Positions 26,884 to 36,849 of a DNA stretch of 64,000 nucleotides are shown here, in pieces. Source of the stretch: CAWGYT01 sp963826795 (GTDB lineage: Bacteria; Planctomycetota; Planctomycetia; Pirellulales; Pirellulaceae); the NCBI GenBank assembly GCA_963826795.1, contig CAWGYT010000027.1, positions 1 through 64,000 on the forward strand. Direction: 5' to 3'. The position numbers and the translations under genes were made by a program. Within the stretch, counting starts at the first letter, position 1. Each line of letters begins with the position of its first letter. A model generated the notes under the pieces. It saw only the letters and a program-made list of their open reading frames with translations. It ran no database searches and was not told the origin of the DNA.

Positions 26884-28825
26884 ATGGCTCAAGGCGAAAA
26901 GATTATCGGAATCGACCTCGGCACGACCAACTCGGTCGTGGCCGTCATGGAAGGCACCGAGGCGAAAGTGATTCCGAACGCGGAAGGCAATCGACTCACG
27001 CCCAGCGTCGTGGCGTTTACCGACAAGGGCGAAACGCTGGTCGGCGAACCGGCGCGTCGCCAAGCGGTCACCAATCCGCAAGAGAACGGTCTACTCGATC
27101 AAGCGATTCATGGGGCGGCGGCACAACGAGGTCGAGGCCGAAGAGAAGATGGTGCCCTACGAGATCATCGGCGGCGCCACCGACTACGTGAAGGTCAAGG
27201 CGGGCGACAAGGAGTACACGCCGCAGGAAATCTCGGCGCATGACCTTGCGCAAGCTGAAGGAAGCGGCCGAGTCGTATCTGGGCCACAAGGTCAACAAGG
27301 CGGTGATCACGGTGCCGGCCTACTTCAACGATTCGCAGCGGCAGGCGACCAAGGACGCCGGCCAGATCGCGGGCTGGAAGTCGCGCGGATCATCAACGAA
27401 CCGACGGCGGCGGCGCTGGCCTACGGTCTGGACAAAAAGACGAACGAGAAGATCGTCGTCTTCGACCTCGGCGGCGGCACGTTCGATATTTCGATTCTGG
27501 AAGTCGCCTCGACCGAGGGCAAGGACGGCGACGTGACGGTCTTCGAGGTGATCAGCACCAGCGGCGATACGCATCTGGGCGGTGACGACTTCGACGAAGT
27601 CCTGATCAACTACGTCGCCGACGAGTTCAAGAAGGAACAGGGCATCGACCTGCGCAAGGACACGATGGCGCTGCAGCGTCTGCAGGAGGCGTGCGAGAAG
27701 GCCAAGAAGGAACTGAGCTCGACCGCCCAAACCGACATCAACCTGCCGTTCATCACGGCCGATCGCATCGGCCCCAAGCACCTGCAGATGACGATCACCC
27801 GAGCCAAGTTCGAAGAGCTTGATCGACCGACTTGATCGAGCGTTGCCGCAAGCCGGTGATGCAGGCGCTGGAGGACGCCAAGCTGAAGCCGAGCGACATC
27901 GACGAAGTCGTCCTGGTCGGTGGTTCGACTCGCATTCCCAAGGTGCAGGAACTGGTCAAGGAGATCTTCGGCAAGGATCCGCACAAGGGCGTGAATCCGG
28001 ACGAAGTCGTCGCCGTCGGCGCCGCCATTCAAGGCAGCGTGCTGGCGGGCGATCGCAAGGACGTGCTGCTGCTGGACGTCACTCCGCTGATCGCTGGGTA
28101 TCGAGACCTTGGGTGGCGTGTTCACCAAGCTGGTCGAGCGCAACACGACGATTCCGACGGAACGCAAGCAGACATTCAGCACGGCCGAAGACAATCAGAC
28201 CGCCGTGACGGTGCGGGTGTTTCAGGGCGAACGGCAAATGGCGGCCGACAACCGGTTGCTGGGCCAGTTCAACCTGGAAGGCATTCCGCCGGCGCCGCGC
28301 GGCGTGCCGCAGATCGAGGTCAAGTTCGACATCGACCAAAACGGCATCCTCAACGTGTCGGCCAAGGATCTGGGCACCGGCAAAGAGCAGACGGTGCGGA
28401 TCGAGCAGTCGTCCGGTCTGTCGGACGACGAGATCAACCGAATGCAGAAGGACGCCGAAGAGCATGCGGCCGAAGACAAGGCGAAGCGCGAACTGGTCGA
28501 GCTGCGCAATCAGGCCGAACAGATGTGCTTCCAGGTCGAGAAGCTGATGAAGGAGCACGCCGACAAGCTGAAGGACGTCCGACAAGGAACCGCTGAAGAA
28601 GGCGATCGAGAAGACTCGCGGAAGTGGCCAAGGGCGACGACCTCGCGGCCATCAAGTCGGCCGTCAACGAACTGGAACAGGCGTCGCACGCATTCAGCAA
28701 GACGCTTTACGAGGCAAGCCGGCGCGGCCGCCGCGTCGCCAGGCGAGACGGGCGAAGCAGCGGCCTCGCGGCGGCAGTCGGACGACGACGCGATCGATGC
28801 CGAGTTCGAGGTGAAAGATTCGTAA
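26884..28825 (+). CDS. dnaK: chaperone DnaK (Hsp70), heavily frameshifted
   Basis: The product is Hsp70, the ATP-driven cytoplasmic chaperone. Reading across frames gives a nearly complete DnaK: IGIDLGTTNSVVAVMEG at the start, AVITVPAYFNDSQRQATKDAG, INEPTAAALAYGLDKK, VFDLGGGTFDISILEV, EVVLVGGSTRIPKVQ, ETLGGVFTKLVERNTTIPT and a C-terminus ending in acidic EFEVKDS. The frame changes near 27088, 27238, 27370, 27825, 28092, 28578, 28619 and 28713. Most breaks are explained by one extra base; the first looks like two missing bases and the third like one missing. The conserved residues between the breaks are intact, so sequencing error or very recent decay is likelier than an old pseudogene. The start is supported by AAAGGAG just upstream of the ATG. 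It is followed by clpB 96 bp downstream and driven by the sigma-54 promoter. Confidence 0.88.
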
Positions 28826-28921
28826 TCGATCTTCGGCCGTCACCGCTGCGGTAACGGATTCGCAGCACGCCCGGTCGCCCGATGCGGCTCGGCGGATGTT
28901 CTTGTACAGGAGGATACTCGC

Positions 28922-31620
28922 ATGACATTTCGATTCGACAAACTGACGATCAAGGCCCAGGAGGCCGTCGTCGGCGGCGCAGAACCTGGCGACGCAGATG
29001 GCAATCCTCAGATCGAGGCGCTGCATCTGCTGGCGGCGCTGCTCGCCGAAACCGACGGCATCGTCCATCCGCTCCTGGAAAAGATCGGCGTCAACTTCGC
29101 CCAGCTGAGATCGCACGATCGGATTCCGAGGTCGCAGCGACTTCCGAAAGTCTCGGGCGGGGCGCAGTCCGCCAATCGGGCAAAGCCTGCAACAGGTCCT
29201 GCAGGGCGCCCAGGCTGAAGCCGATCGGATGAAGGATGAATTCGTCTCGACCGAACATCTGCTGCTGGCGCTGACCAAGATCAAGTCGCCCGCCCAGAGC
29301 CTGCTGCAATTGAACGGCGTGCGCGAACAAGATGTCCTGCAGGCGCTGCAGGTCCGTGCGCGGCACGGCACGTGTCACCGACCAGAATCCCGAGGACAAG
29401 TTCCAGGCGCTGGAGCAATACGGCATCGATCTGGTCGAACGGGCGAACGCAGGGCAAGCTCGATCCGGTGATCGGCCGCGACACGGAGATTCGACGCGTC
29501 GATTCAGGTCCTGTCGCGCCGCACGAAGAACAATCCCGTGCTGATCGGCGAACCGGGCGTCGGCAAGACCGCGATCGCCGAAGGGCTGGCCTTGCGAATC
29601 GTCCAGGGCGACGTGCCCCAAAGTCTGAAGAACAAACGTGTCATCGCGCTGGACATGGGCGCGCTGATCGCCGGCACGAAGTTTCGCGGCGAGTTCGAAG
29701 AGCGACTGAAGGCGGTGCTGCGCGAAGTGGAAGAGCGCCAGCGGCTCGGTCATTCTGTTTATCGACGAGCTGCACACCGTCGTCGGGGCCGGCCGCGCCG
29801 AAGGGGGCAGCCGACGCCGCCAACCTGCTCAAGCCGGCGCTGGCGCGCGGCGAACTGCGCTGCATCGGGGCCACGACGCTGGACGAATATCGGCAATACA
29901 TCGAGAAGGACGCGGCACTCGAACGCCGCTTCCAACCCGTCTTCGTCGGCGAACCCACCGTCGAGGATACGATCGCGATTCTGCGCGGATTGAAGCCGCG
30001 CTACGAAGCTCACCACGGCGTCAAGATCAAGGACTCGGCGCTGGTCGCCGCCGCAAAGCTCTCACAACGCTATATCACCGATCGATTCCTGCCCGACAAG
30101 GCCATCGATCTGGTCGACGAAGCGGCCAGCCGGTTGGCCATGGAACTGGAAAGCGTGCCGACCGAAATCGACGAAGTACAACGCCAATTGACCCAGCTGG
30201 AACTGGCCGCACGGCAGCTGGCCGACGAAGACCGAAGAAACGGCCCAAGACCGCCTGGCAGATATCGAGGCAGAAATGGGACAGCTGCAAACACAAGCTG
30301 GCCAGCCTCCGCGAACAATGGGAAGCGGAAAAGCTCGGGATGGGTGATGTCCAGAAAGTTCGCCAGGACCTGGAGAATGTCGATCATGAGTTCCGCCAAC
30401 TGGATGCCGTCGATCAAGGAGAAACAGTCCGCCGGTCAACCGGTCAGCGAAGACGAATACCAACGCTTGTATGAATTGGATGTGAGTCGCCGTCAGCTGC
30501 AGGCTCGGATCGAAGAATCCGAAGCGGAACCGGCCGAAGAGCCCGATCGGGCGAAGGCGTCCCGACGACTGCTTGCGACAGGAGGTGACCGAGGATGAGA
30601 TCGCCGAAGTCGTCAGCTCCTGGACCGGTGTTCCCGTGGCCCGGATGCTCGAGACCGAAAAGGCCAAGCTGCTGGTCATGGAAGAACGCCTCCACCAGCG
30701 CGTCGTCGGTCAGGACGAAGCGGTCGACGGCCGTCTCCAACGCCGTGCGTCGCAGCCGCAGCGGACTGCAAGATCCGAACCGCCCCATCGGCTCGTTCCT
30801 GTTCCTGGGCCCCACCGGCGTCGGCAAAACGGAACTTTGCAAGGCCCTGGCCGAAGTCCTGTTCGACGACGAAAACGCGATGGTCCGGGTGGACATGAGC
30901 GAGTTCATGGAACGGCATACGGTGAGCCGCTTGATCGGAGCGCCTCCGGGCTACGTCGGCTACGAGGAAGGCGGCAAGCTGACCGAAGCCGTTCGCCGAC
31001 GGCCATACAGCGTGATCCTGCTGGACGAAATCGAAAAGGCGCATCGCGACGTGTTCAACATCCTGCTGCAAGTGCTCGACGACGGTCGGCTGACCGACAA
31101 TCACGGTCACACCGTCGATTTCACGAATACGATCGTCGTGATGACCAGCAATATCGGCAGCCAAGCGATCCATCAGATCGCGGAGTCCGGCGGCTCGGAA
31201 GAAGAGATCGAGGAGGCCGTTTGGCACAACCTGCGCGGTCACTTCGCGCCGGAATTCCTCAACCGAATCGACGAGACGATTATCTTCCGACCTTTGCAGA
31301 GGCAGGAGATTCGCAAGATTGTCGACCTGCAAATCGTGCGGCTGGAACAGCTTTTGTCGGCCAATCAGCTGCAGTTGATCGTGACCGAAGCGGCCCGCAA
31401 CCAGATCGCCGTCGACGGGTACGACCCCGCCTATGGAGCTCGGCCCCTGAAACGCGTGATTCAACAGCGATTGCAGAACCCCTTGGCGGCCGAGATCCTG
31501 CGGGGCGACTACCAGCCCGGCAGCGCCGTCAAGATCGACTGCGAAAACGGAGAATTCACCTTTGAGGCCTGCAGCGCCAGCGAGCTGAAGACGGAAGTTC
31601 GTACGGAAGCCGTCAGCTAG
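28922..31620 (+). CDS. clpB: ATP-dependent disaggregase ClpB, frameshifted in its first two thirds
   Basis: ClpB is the Hsp100 ring ATPase that pulls apart protein aggregates together with DnaK. Pieces in different frames give the N-domain (FDKLTIKAQEAV), the first AAA+ module (VLIGEPGVGKTAIAEGLA, GTKFRGEFEERLK, CIGATTLDEYRQYIEKD), a middle coiled coil rich in Gln/Glu, and the second module (SFLFLGPTGVGKTELCKALAE, VRVDMSEFMERHTVSRLIGAPPGYVGYEEGG, GARPLKRVIQQ). The frame breaks about a dozen times between 29110 and 30725, mostly by one extra base, while 30730-31620 is clean. The ATG at 28922 follows AGGAGG about eight bases upstream. Co-transcription with dnaK is likely, given the same strand, short gap and function. 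Confidence 0.88.
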
Positions 31621-31635
31621 TACGCGTTCAAGTCG

Positions 31636-31683
31636 CGGATTTCGCGAGACACGGATTTCGCGAGACACGGATTTCGCGAGACG
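31636..31683. repeat. 16-bp tandem repeat after clpB
   Basis: The unit cggatttcgcgagaca is repeated three times (31636-31651, 31652-31667, 31668-31683; the last copy differs at its end), followed by a partial copy. It lies in the gap between the convergent clpB and cyclophilin genes. Confidence 0.8.
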
Positions 31684-31697
31684 CGGATCTCCCCAGA

Positions 31698-31728
31698 CAC
31701 CGCGTCGGGCAGCACGACCGACGCGGTG
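31698..31728. terminator. hairpin between convergent clpB and cyclophilin genes
   Basis: CACCGCGTCGG (31698-31708) pairs perfectly with CCGACGCGGTG (31718-31728) around a 9-base loop. The position between two converging stop codons suggests a shared terminator, although no T run follows on either strand. Confidence 0.55.
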
Positions 31729-31744
31729 CCCGTGCATTCGCGCA

Positions 31745-32959
31745 TCAGCGCACCGGCGTCGGCACGTATTCGTGATCGCGTTTGCGGATCACTTCCGCCT
31801 TCAAGATGGAGTCGGGCGTTCGGACCATCTGCTCCGCCTGACTCGAGTCGCGGCGCTCGAGCTTTGGTAGCACCTCCAGCCCCTCAATGATTCGGCCGAA
31901 GACCGTGTGCAGCCCGTTCAGGTGCGGGGTGGGCAGGAAGGTCAGAAAGAATTGCGAACCGCCGGTGTCGCGGGCGGCAGCCTTGGCCATGCTAAGACTG
32001 CCGCGAAAGTGCTTGCGAAAGTCCTCGCGGTAGCATTCACAGTAGATCCGGTAACCGGGATCGCCGGTTCCATCACCGCGTGGGCAGCCGCCTTGAGCCA
32101 TGAAGCCAGGCAACACGCGGTGGAACGAAAGGCCGTCGTAGTAGCCCTTTTCGACCAGCGAAATGAAGTTCCCCACCGTCTGCGGCGCCTCGTTTTCGAA
32201 CAATTCCAGCACGATGTCGCCCTTGGATGTCCGGAGCCGAACGCGCGGCAAGTCGTCCGCCGCAGCCTCCTGTTCGCGAATCTTTTGTTCCGCCGCCCAA
32301 TCCGCCCGAACCGCGGACACGACGGGCAGGTAATTCTCGCCTTTCGTCAAGACCCCCAGCGATTCCGCCTGCTTGAGGTACGTTTCGGCCAGATCGAACT
32401 CTTGCAGCGCGAACGCGGCGGCGCCGGCTAAATCATAGGCCTGCTTCTCCGCCGTATCATGCTCGATCAAGACGCGTGTGATTTCGAACGACGACTCAAA
32501 TCGATCCGCCGCTAAATCGTCGTCAGCCAGAGCCACCAGAAATCGCGTCAATTGGGGGTCGCTTTCGGGAGCGTCCAAATAGGCGTCCAACGCGGCCGCG
32601 CGAAGTTGAGGCAACAAGGTCCGGCCCGCCTGGACCTTCGCCAGGAACTCCGTGCGCACGTCTTCCAATTCCTCGTCTACGGCGGTCGTGTAGAAATGCT
32701 GCTGCAGGTCCCGCATCTCTTTCAGCAGGTCCTTCCACTCGGAAAACACCTGCTGGAATTTCAAGGCGGCGGCAGACGGAGGTGCGTCCGACGGCGCCGC
32801 CGGAGCTGCTGTATCCGCAGTATTCGCTGCATTTGCCGTATCAGCTGTATCCGCAGTATCCGCTGTAGTCTGGGCCAAGGCGGGAAGGCCAAGCAACGTG
32901 GGCAGGCAGACCAAGGCGACAAACCAACGCCAAGTGATCGTCATGGGTGTTGTTCTCAT
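31745..32959 (-). CDS. exported cyclophilin-type peptidyl-prolyl isomerase
   Basis: About 404 aa. A signal peptide (hydrophobic WRWFVALVCLPTLLG, cut near ALAQ) is followed by a low-complexity Thr/Ala/Asp stretch of TADTADT repeats. A helical region with TPR-like character comes next (EFDLAETYLKQAESLG), then a C-terminal cyclophilin domain from about residue 240: RLRTSKGDIVLELFENEAPQTVGNF, YYDGLSFHRVLPGFMAQGG, GSQFFLTFLPTPHLNG and HTVFGRIIEG. The FHR, QFF and LHTVFG motifs of the active site are present, so it should catalyse proline cis-trans isomerisation during folding of exported proteins. The open frame runs far upstream through repeat DNA; I reject that extension. ATG 32959 or 32944 is the likely start, each with only a moderate ribosome-binding site. 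Confidence 0.85.
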   Translation of the reverse strand: MRTTPMTITWRWFVALVCLPTLLGLPALAQTTADTADTADTANAANTADTAAPAAPSDAPPSAAALKFQQVFSEWKDLLKEMRDLQQHFYTTAVDEELEDVRTEFLAKVQAGRTLLPQLRAAALDAYLDAPESDPQLTRFLVALADDDLAADRFESSFEITRVLIEHDTAEKQAYDLAGAAAFALQEFDLAETYLKQAESLGVLTKGENYLPVVSAVRADWAAEQKIREQEAAADDLPRVRLRTSKGDIVLELFENEAPQTVGNFISLVEKGYYDGLSFHRVLPGFMAQGGCPRGDGTGDPGYRIYCECYREDFRKHFRGSLSMAKAAARDTGGSQFFLTFLPTPHLNGLHTVFGRIIEGLEVLPKLERRDSSQAEQMVRTPDSILKAEVIRKRDHEYVPTPVR

Positions 32960-33107
32960 CCTCAAGTGCGATTCCGCGTGAGCGCATGTGTCCGATACGG
33001 GTGATCCCAAAACGCGTCTTACTGAATTGTTTCCCAATTTCAGCCGCGCGACAAGCTCGCGGCCGATCGCGTCAGCACCCACCCGCAAGCCGCTTTCTGG
33101 AGGACGA

Positions 33108-33545
33108 GCCCCCTCATCCGGCCTTCGGCCACCTTCTCCCGCGTTGGGGAGAAGGGACATGCTGGTGTCACCTCTCGCGTAAAAAGGGGTCAGGTCTTTT
33201 TTTCGTGGCGACTTACGGCAAATGCGCAGAAGGTGATGTGAGGGGCATCGAGTGGCGGGTCTGGAGCTTTCTTCGATAGACCGCCTGGAGTTTTCGCTGT
33301 GAGCGCGGCTCTGCCCCGCATGCGCAAAGTCTGCCTGGACACGGGAGCGGGCCCCCTCATCCGGCCTTCGGCCACCTTCTCCCGCGTTGGGGAGAAGGGA
33401 CATGGTGCGGCCGGGTGGCACTGGCGTCTCGCCAGTGTGCACGTCCTTCTCCCGCGTTGGGGAGAAGGGACATGGTGCGACCGGGTGGCACTGGCGTCTC
33501 GCCAGTGTGCACGTGCTTCTCCCGCGATGGAGAGAAGGGACATGG
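33108..33545. repeat. cluster of REP-like palindromic repeats
   Basis: The gap of about 700 bp between the divergent cyclophilin and rsmD genes is filled with repeats. A 54-bp sequence occurs identically at 33108-33161 and 33351-33404. From 33376 a 70-bp unit repeats in tandem (33376-33445, 33446-33515, partial 33516-33545). Each unit holds two inverted repeats: CTTCTCCC with GGGAGAAG, and CACTGGCG-TCT-CGCCAGTG. A separate motif, ggggtcaggt, lies at 33186-33195 before a T run. I see no gene in this gap. Confidence 0.9.
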
Positions 33546-33669
33546 TGCGGAGTCGTGCTGCGCGGTTGTCACCTCTCCCGAAGGCACGCCCTGCCCGGCG
33601 GATCGGATTTGGGTTAAACTGCGAAGCGCGATCTCGCTTTTGACGGAAACCATTTTTTTCGAGTTCGAT

Positions 33670-34353
33670 ATGGCCCGGCGTTCTAAGTCCGTTGATTCTT
33701 CACGTCAACGGCAGTCGGGCGAATCAACGGGGCCCCTTCGACTGCGAATCGTGGGGGGGGAATTCCGAGGTCGTGTCCTGAAGTACTCCGGCGATCGTCG
33801 CGTGCGTCCGATGAAGGATCGGACCCGCGAGGCCATCTTCAACCTGCTCGGCCCGACGATTCGAGGGACTTACGCCTGGGACCTGTTCGCCGGCACGGGC
33901 GCGATGGGGCTGGAGGCGATCAGCCGGGGAGCGATCGGTGCGGCGCTGCTCGAGCAGCATATCCCGACGGCCAAGCTGATTCGCGAAAACGTCGAGTCGC
34001 TGGGACTGGTCGACCGCGTTCGTCGGGTGCAAGCCGATGCGTTCCATTGGATCGCTTCGACGAGGGACCTGAGCGGCTTCGCGGGGATTGACCCCGCCAT
34101 CCCGTGGATTGTTTTTTGTTGCCCGCCGTACGCTTTTTTCGCGGAACGCCTGGACGCGATGCGCAGTTTGCTCCGAGATTTGCATCCGCGCGCCCCGCAA
34201 GGCAGCCAATTCGTCATTGAGGCTGAAATCCCTTTCGATTTCAATCAGCTGTGGCCCGACGAATGGCGGGTTCGTAACTATGCGCCCGCCACGGTGGCGA
34301 TTCTGGAGATCCAACACGGCAGCGACGACCCGATTCATTTGCCGACCGTGTGA
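33670..34353 (+). CDS. rsmD: 16S rRNA (guanine966-N2)-methyltransferase RsmD
   Basis: 227 aa. RsmD methylates G966 of 16S rRNA during 30S assembly. The N-terminus has LRIVGGEFRGR, and PMKDRTREAIFNLL is the family's hallmark second block. The SAM-binding motif is AWDLFAGTGAMGLEAISRG. Motif IV reads VFCCPPYAFF, where the usual Asp of DPPY is replaced by Cys; this is unusual and could affect activity, or be a family variant. The ATG at 33670 follows a weak site and lies just after the repeat cluster; the frame is open much further upstream through repeat DNA, which I do not count. Its stop overlaps the end of the convergent FG-GAP gene by 19 bp. Confidence 0.85.
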   Translation: MARRSKSVDSSRQRQSGESTGPLRLRIVGGEFRGRVLKYSGDRRVRPMKDRTREAIFNLLGPTIRGTYAWDLFAGTGAMGLEAISRGAIGAALLEQHIPTAKLIRENVESLGLVDRVRRVQADAFHWIASTRDLSGFAGIDPAIPWIVFCCPPYAFFAERLDAMRSLLRDLHPRAPQGSQFVIEAEIPFDFNQLWPDEWRVRNYAPATVAILEIQHGSDDPIHLPTV

Positions 34354-35840
34354 TACGTGTCGATCGCGGGAGCATCCATCTGGTCTCGCTGCCCGTCCGG
34401 CCACGTAATCTCCGCTCGCAGGACTTCCGTTTCCTGGCCGAGTCCGAAGTGAACCGTGGCGGGATGCTGCGCGAGAAACGAGTCGCCCGTGACGACCCGG
34501 CCGAGCTGTGTTCCGGTCGCCGTCGTCAGCTTTACTTTCGCCCCGATCGGAGTTCGGCCTGGCCGACCGCTCTGCAGATGGAAACCAACCCAGTGATTGC
34601 CCGTCGGCAGAATATTCTGATAGACGTGCAGCTCCAGCTCAAAACCGCGCCCGACAAAGCGATATTCGGCCACGATCAAGTCCGGTCGTCCGTCCCCGTC
34701 AAGGTCTCCGCCCACGACGGATCGCGAATCGTACTGGAACGCCACGCCCAGCAGAAAACCAATGTTGACAAACTCCTGGCCGTTGCGATTCATCAACAGT
34801 GAATTGTGTTCGTAACCGTTCCACGAGATACGACCTTGGTCCAGCTCGCGCATCGTTTCCGAGAAGAAGGCTTTCAGTTGGGGATCGGGCTTGGACGAAC
34901 CCGTGTAGATGTCATGTCGCCAAAATGTCGTGCAATAGTCCTGGCACGATTGACCGCTGCGAAATCCGTTGGCCACATAGATGTCGCGATCGCCGTCGAG
35001 GTCAAAGTCGAACGACGTGGTGCCCCACGACCAGCCGGTCCGGGCGACTTGCGGCGCGAAGCCAGGAGTAACGAAGCGATCGCCGCGGCGGAGAAACATC
35101 CGGTTCCCGTAACCCATCGCCGCTCGCATCGCGTGCACGTCGGGCCGATCCTCGCGTCCCAGTCCGAGTCGATCGAGTCGCCGAGCCGTCGTGCTGCTCA
35201 TCCCAATCGCGTAAATGTCCGTCTTCCCGTCCCCGTCAAAGTCGGCCAGCGTGTGGGCCATGCCGAACAAGTGATGCTCGGGCAATTGCTCGGACGTGAC
35301 GTCGACGAAACGGCCCCGACCCTGGTTCCGATACAGATCGACCCCCGCATAGTCGCTGACGACCATCAGATCCTGGTCGCCATCGTCGTCGAAGTCAAAG
35401 AAGGACGTGCTGTATGTGCGTCGGCGGCGGTGCGGGCCGAGCCCTGCCGTTTCGGTCTGATCGCGAAAGTTCCCCGTGCCGTCATTGATCAACAGGTAAG
35501 CGAGCTCGCCGTCGTTCGCGTCGTAGTAGGGCGTGGGCATTTGGCCCTCCAGATACGACGGAATGTACTGCGTGACGAACAGATCCAGGTCCCCGTCTTG
35601 GTCGACATCCCCGGCCGTAAGGGCCAGGGTCTGTTCCGCCTCGATCTCGGCCGCAATCTCGGGCGGGTCCGGAAAACGCCCTTCGGACGTCCCCCGATAG
35701 CGAATCAGTCGACCTTGCTTGTCGACGCTGACAAAGTCCGGCACCCCGTCCCGGTCGACGTCGGCGACGAGTCCCGTTTCGACCAGCGGCACGAAGTGAT
35801 CAAACAGGCGCAGCTTCGCGAAAACGCCCGCCGCCTTCAT
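34335..35840 (-). CDS. FG-GAP/VCBS repeat protein with C-terminal ASPIC/UnbV domain (second part of a split gene)
   Basis: Residues contain repeated calcium-binding-like FG-GAP/VCBS loops (DVDRDGVPDF, DVDQDGDLDLFV, DFDDDGDQDLMVV, DFDGDGKTDIY, DLDGDGRPDLIV) typical of a seven-bladed integrin-alpha-like propeller, then an ASPIC/UnbV segment (IGAKVKLTTATGTQLGRVV ... FGLGQETEVLRAEITWPDG). This CRTAC1-like architecture is very common in planctomycetes and is secreted; its function is unknown. The frame joins the upstream lipoprotein frame (35800-36765) across a one-base shift near 35820, giving one protein of about 809 aa. The 3' end overlaps rsmD on the other strand. Confidence 0.8.
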   Translation of the reverse strand: MKAAGVFAKLRLFDHFVPLVETGLVADVDRDGVPDFVSVDKQGRLIRYRGTSEGRFPDPPEIAAEIEAEQTLALTAGDVDQDGDLDLFVTQYIPSYLEGQMPTPYYDANDGELAYLLINDGTGNFRDQTETAGLGPHRRRRTYSTSFFDFDDDGDQDLMVVSDYAGVDLYRNQGRGRFVDVTSEQLPEHHLFGMAHTLADFDGDGKTDIYAIGMSSTTARRLDRLGLGREDRPDVHAMRAAMGYGNRMFLRRGDRFVTPGFAPQVARTGWSWGTTSFDFDLDGDRDIYVANGFRSGQSCQDYCTTFWRHDIYTGSSKPDPQLKAFFSETMRELDQGRISWNGYEHNSLLMNRNGQEFVNIGFLLGVAFQYDSRSVVGGDLDGDGRPDLIVAEYRFVGRGFELELHVYQNILPTGNHWVGFHLQSGRPGRTPIGAKVKLTTATGTQLGRVVTGDSFLAQHPATVHFGLGQETEVLRAEITWPDGQRDQMDAPAIDTYHTVGK

Positions 35841-36765
35841 TCCAGTAGACTCGATTCCAGCGGCTGATCAGAATCTCGGGAAACGAGTTTCCGTCCAAAT
35901 CGAAGACGATGATCGGATGGGCACTGGCGAATTCGTCCGGCTTCCGCGTGTACGTCAGCACGCGGCGAAAACCCGGGACCCCCGTGCGGACGAGGACTTC
36001 GAGGTCCTGGATTTCAACCAGTTCGGGCGTTGCGACGGTTTCGGCGTCCAGCCAGGTCACGTGCAGCACACCGCGAACAACCAGCCGTTGTTGCGGCGAC
36101 GCCTCCGAAGGGTCGGACGTCAGATTCCGCACGACGTGCAGCACAAAGCTGACTTGCGACTGTGTCGCGACGGCCGTGCGGCTGAAGGCCGAATGATGCC
36201 ATTCCGATTCGACGATCCGGTAACCGCGCTGGGTAAAATCGCGGACCAAGCCCGACCAGCGCGTGCCCTCGATCGCCGATTCGACACCGGTTCCACGCAG
36301 CCGCAGGACGTCCAGCTCCAAACGCTCCGGCTCGCCCAGCGCCGCGAATGTCAATTGACGGAACGAAGCCTTCGCCAACACCGCTGCTGGGTCAGCGGAC
36401 GCGCGCATCTGATCCCAAAGTCGCACAAAGTACTGTTCGAATTCTTGAGCATCCACCTCGTCCGACCAGACATCGCGATCCAGTCGAGTGCGTTCTAAAC
36501 GCAGCTCTTCCAATGCGGTGGCGCGAGTTGTCGAGGAATCTTCCGCTGCCACCGGAGTGGGATCGGCCGGTTCGGACGAATCGCGTCCCGGGTCCCGTCG
36601 AACGGGCGGATCGAGCTGCGTCGTGGGCTCGGTTCCGCAGCCGCTCGCCAGGCAAGCCAGCAGTACAACGCACGTCGCCACACCGCCCGCGAAGCAGCCC
36701 GGGGTCAAACACCGTCCCCCGCGTTCGGGCGAGAGGTCCGACGAAAAGCTTGTTTCGATTTTCAT
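35800..36765 (-). CDS. lipoprotein N-terminal part of the FG-GAP protein (frameshifted)
   Basis: The ATG at 36765 has a GGTG-type site just upstream and starts a signal sequence with the lipobox LASGC (Cys near residue 35), so the mature protein is probably a lipoprotein. A proline/serine-rich linker precedes a helical/beta domain of about 200 residues. The first FG-GAP-like loop (FDLDGNSFPEILISR) appears at the end, and the phrase NRVYWNEGGGRFREA runs into the next frame. An open frame extends upstream of 36765 but crosses the promoter region shared with the divergent PEP-CTERM gene. Confidence 0.7.
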   Translation of the reverse strand: MKIETSFSSDLSPERGGRCLTPGCFAGGVATCVVLLACLASGCGTEPTTQLDPPVRRDPGRDSSEPADPTPVAAEDSSTTRATALEELRLERTRLDRDVWSDEVDAQEFEQYFVRLWDQMRASADPAAVLAKASFRQLTFAALGEPERLELDVLRLRGTGVESAIEGTRWSGLVRDFTQRGYRIVESEWHHSAFSRTAVATQSQVSFVLHVVRNLTSDPSEASPQQRLVVRGVLHVTWLDAETVATPELVEIQDLEVLVRTGVPGFRRVLTYTRKPDEFASAHPIIVFDLDGNSFPEILISRWNRVYWNEGGGRFREAAPV

Positions 36766-36788
36766 AACACCTTCATCGAAGAGTCGCT

Positions 36789-36794
36789 TATAAT
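36789..36794 (+). promoter_or_regulatory. candidate -10 box of the PEP-CTERM dockerin gene
   Basis: A consensus TATAAT lies 55 bp before the ATG at 36850, in the 84-bp gap between two divergent genes. No good -35 element is visible, so this is tentative. Confidence 0.4.
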
Positions 36795-36849
36795 GCCGGC
36801 TCGATATCTGAGACTCCCGTTGACGAGCGAATCTGCAGAGGAAGCGAAT

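Noticed and set aside
26884..31620. Programmed ribosomal frameshifting in dnaK and clpB
   Set aside because: There are far too many shifts, in different sequence contexts, with no slippery site and stimulatory structure pattern; these proteins are never known to need it.
32960..33442. N-terminal extension of the cyclophilin into the repeat cluster
   Set aside because: The extension translates REP-like repeat DNA (LLPNAGEGGRRPDEG twice); the signal peptide begins at 32959 or 32944.
34806..35867. 353-residue open frame opposite the FG-GAP gene
   Set aside because: It is the antisense of repeated GC-rich FG-GAP codons; no start signal and no domain.
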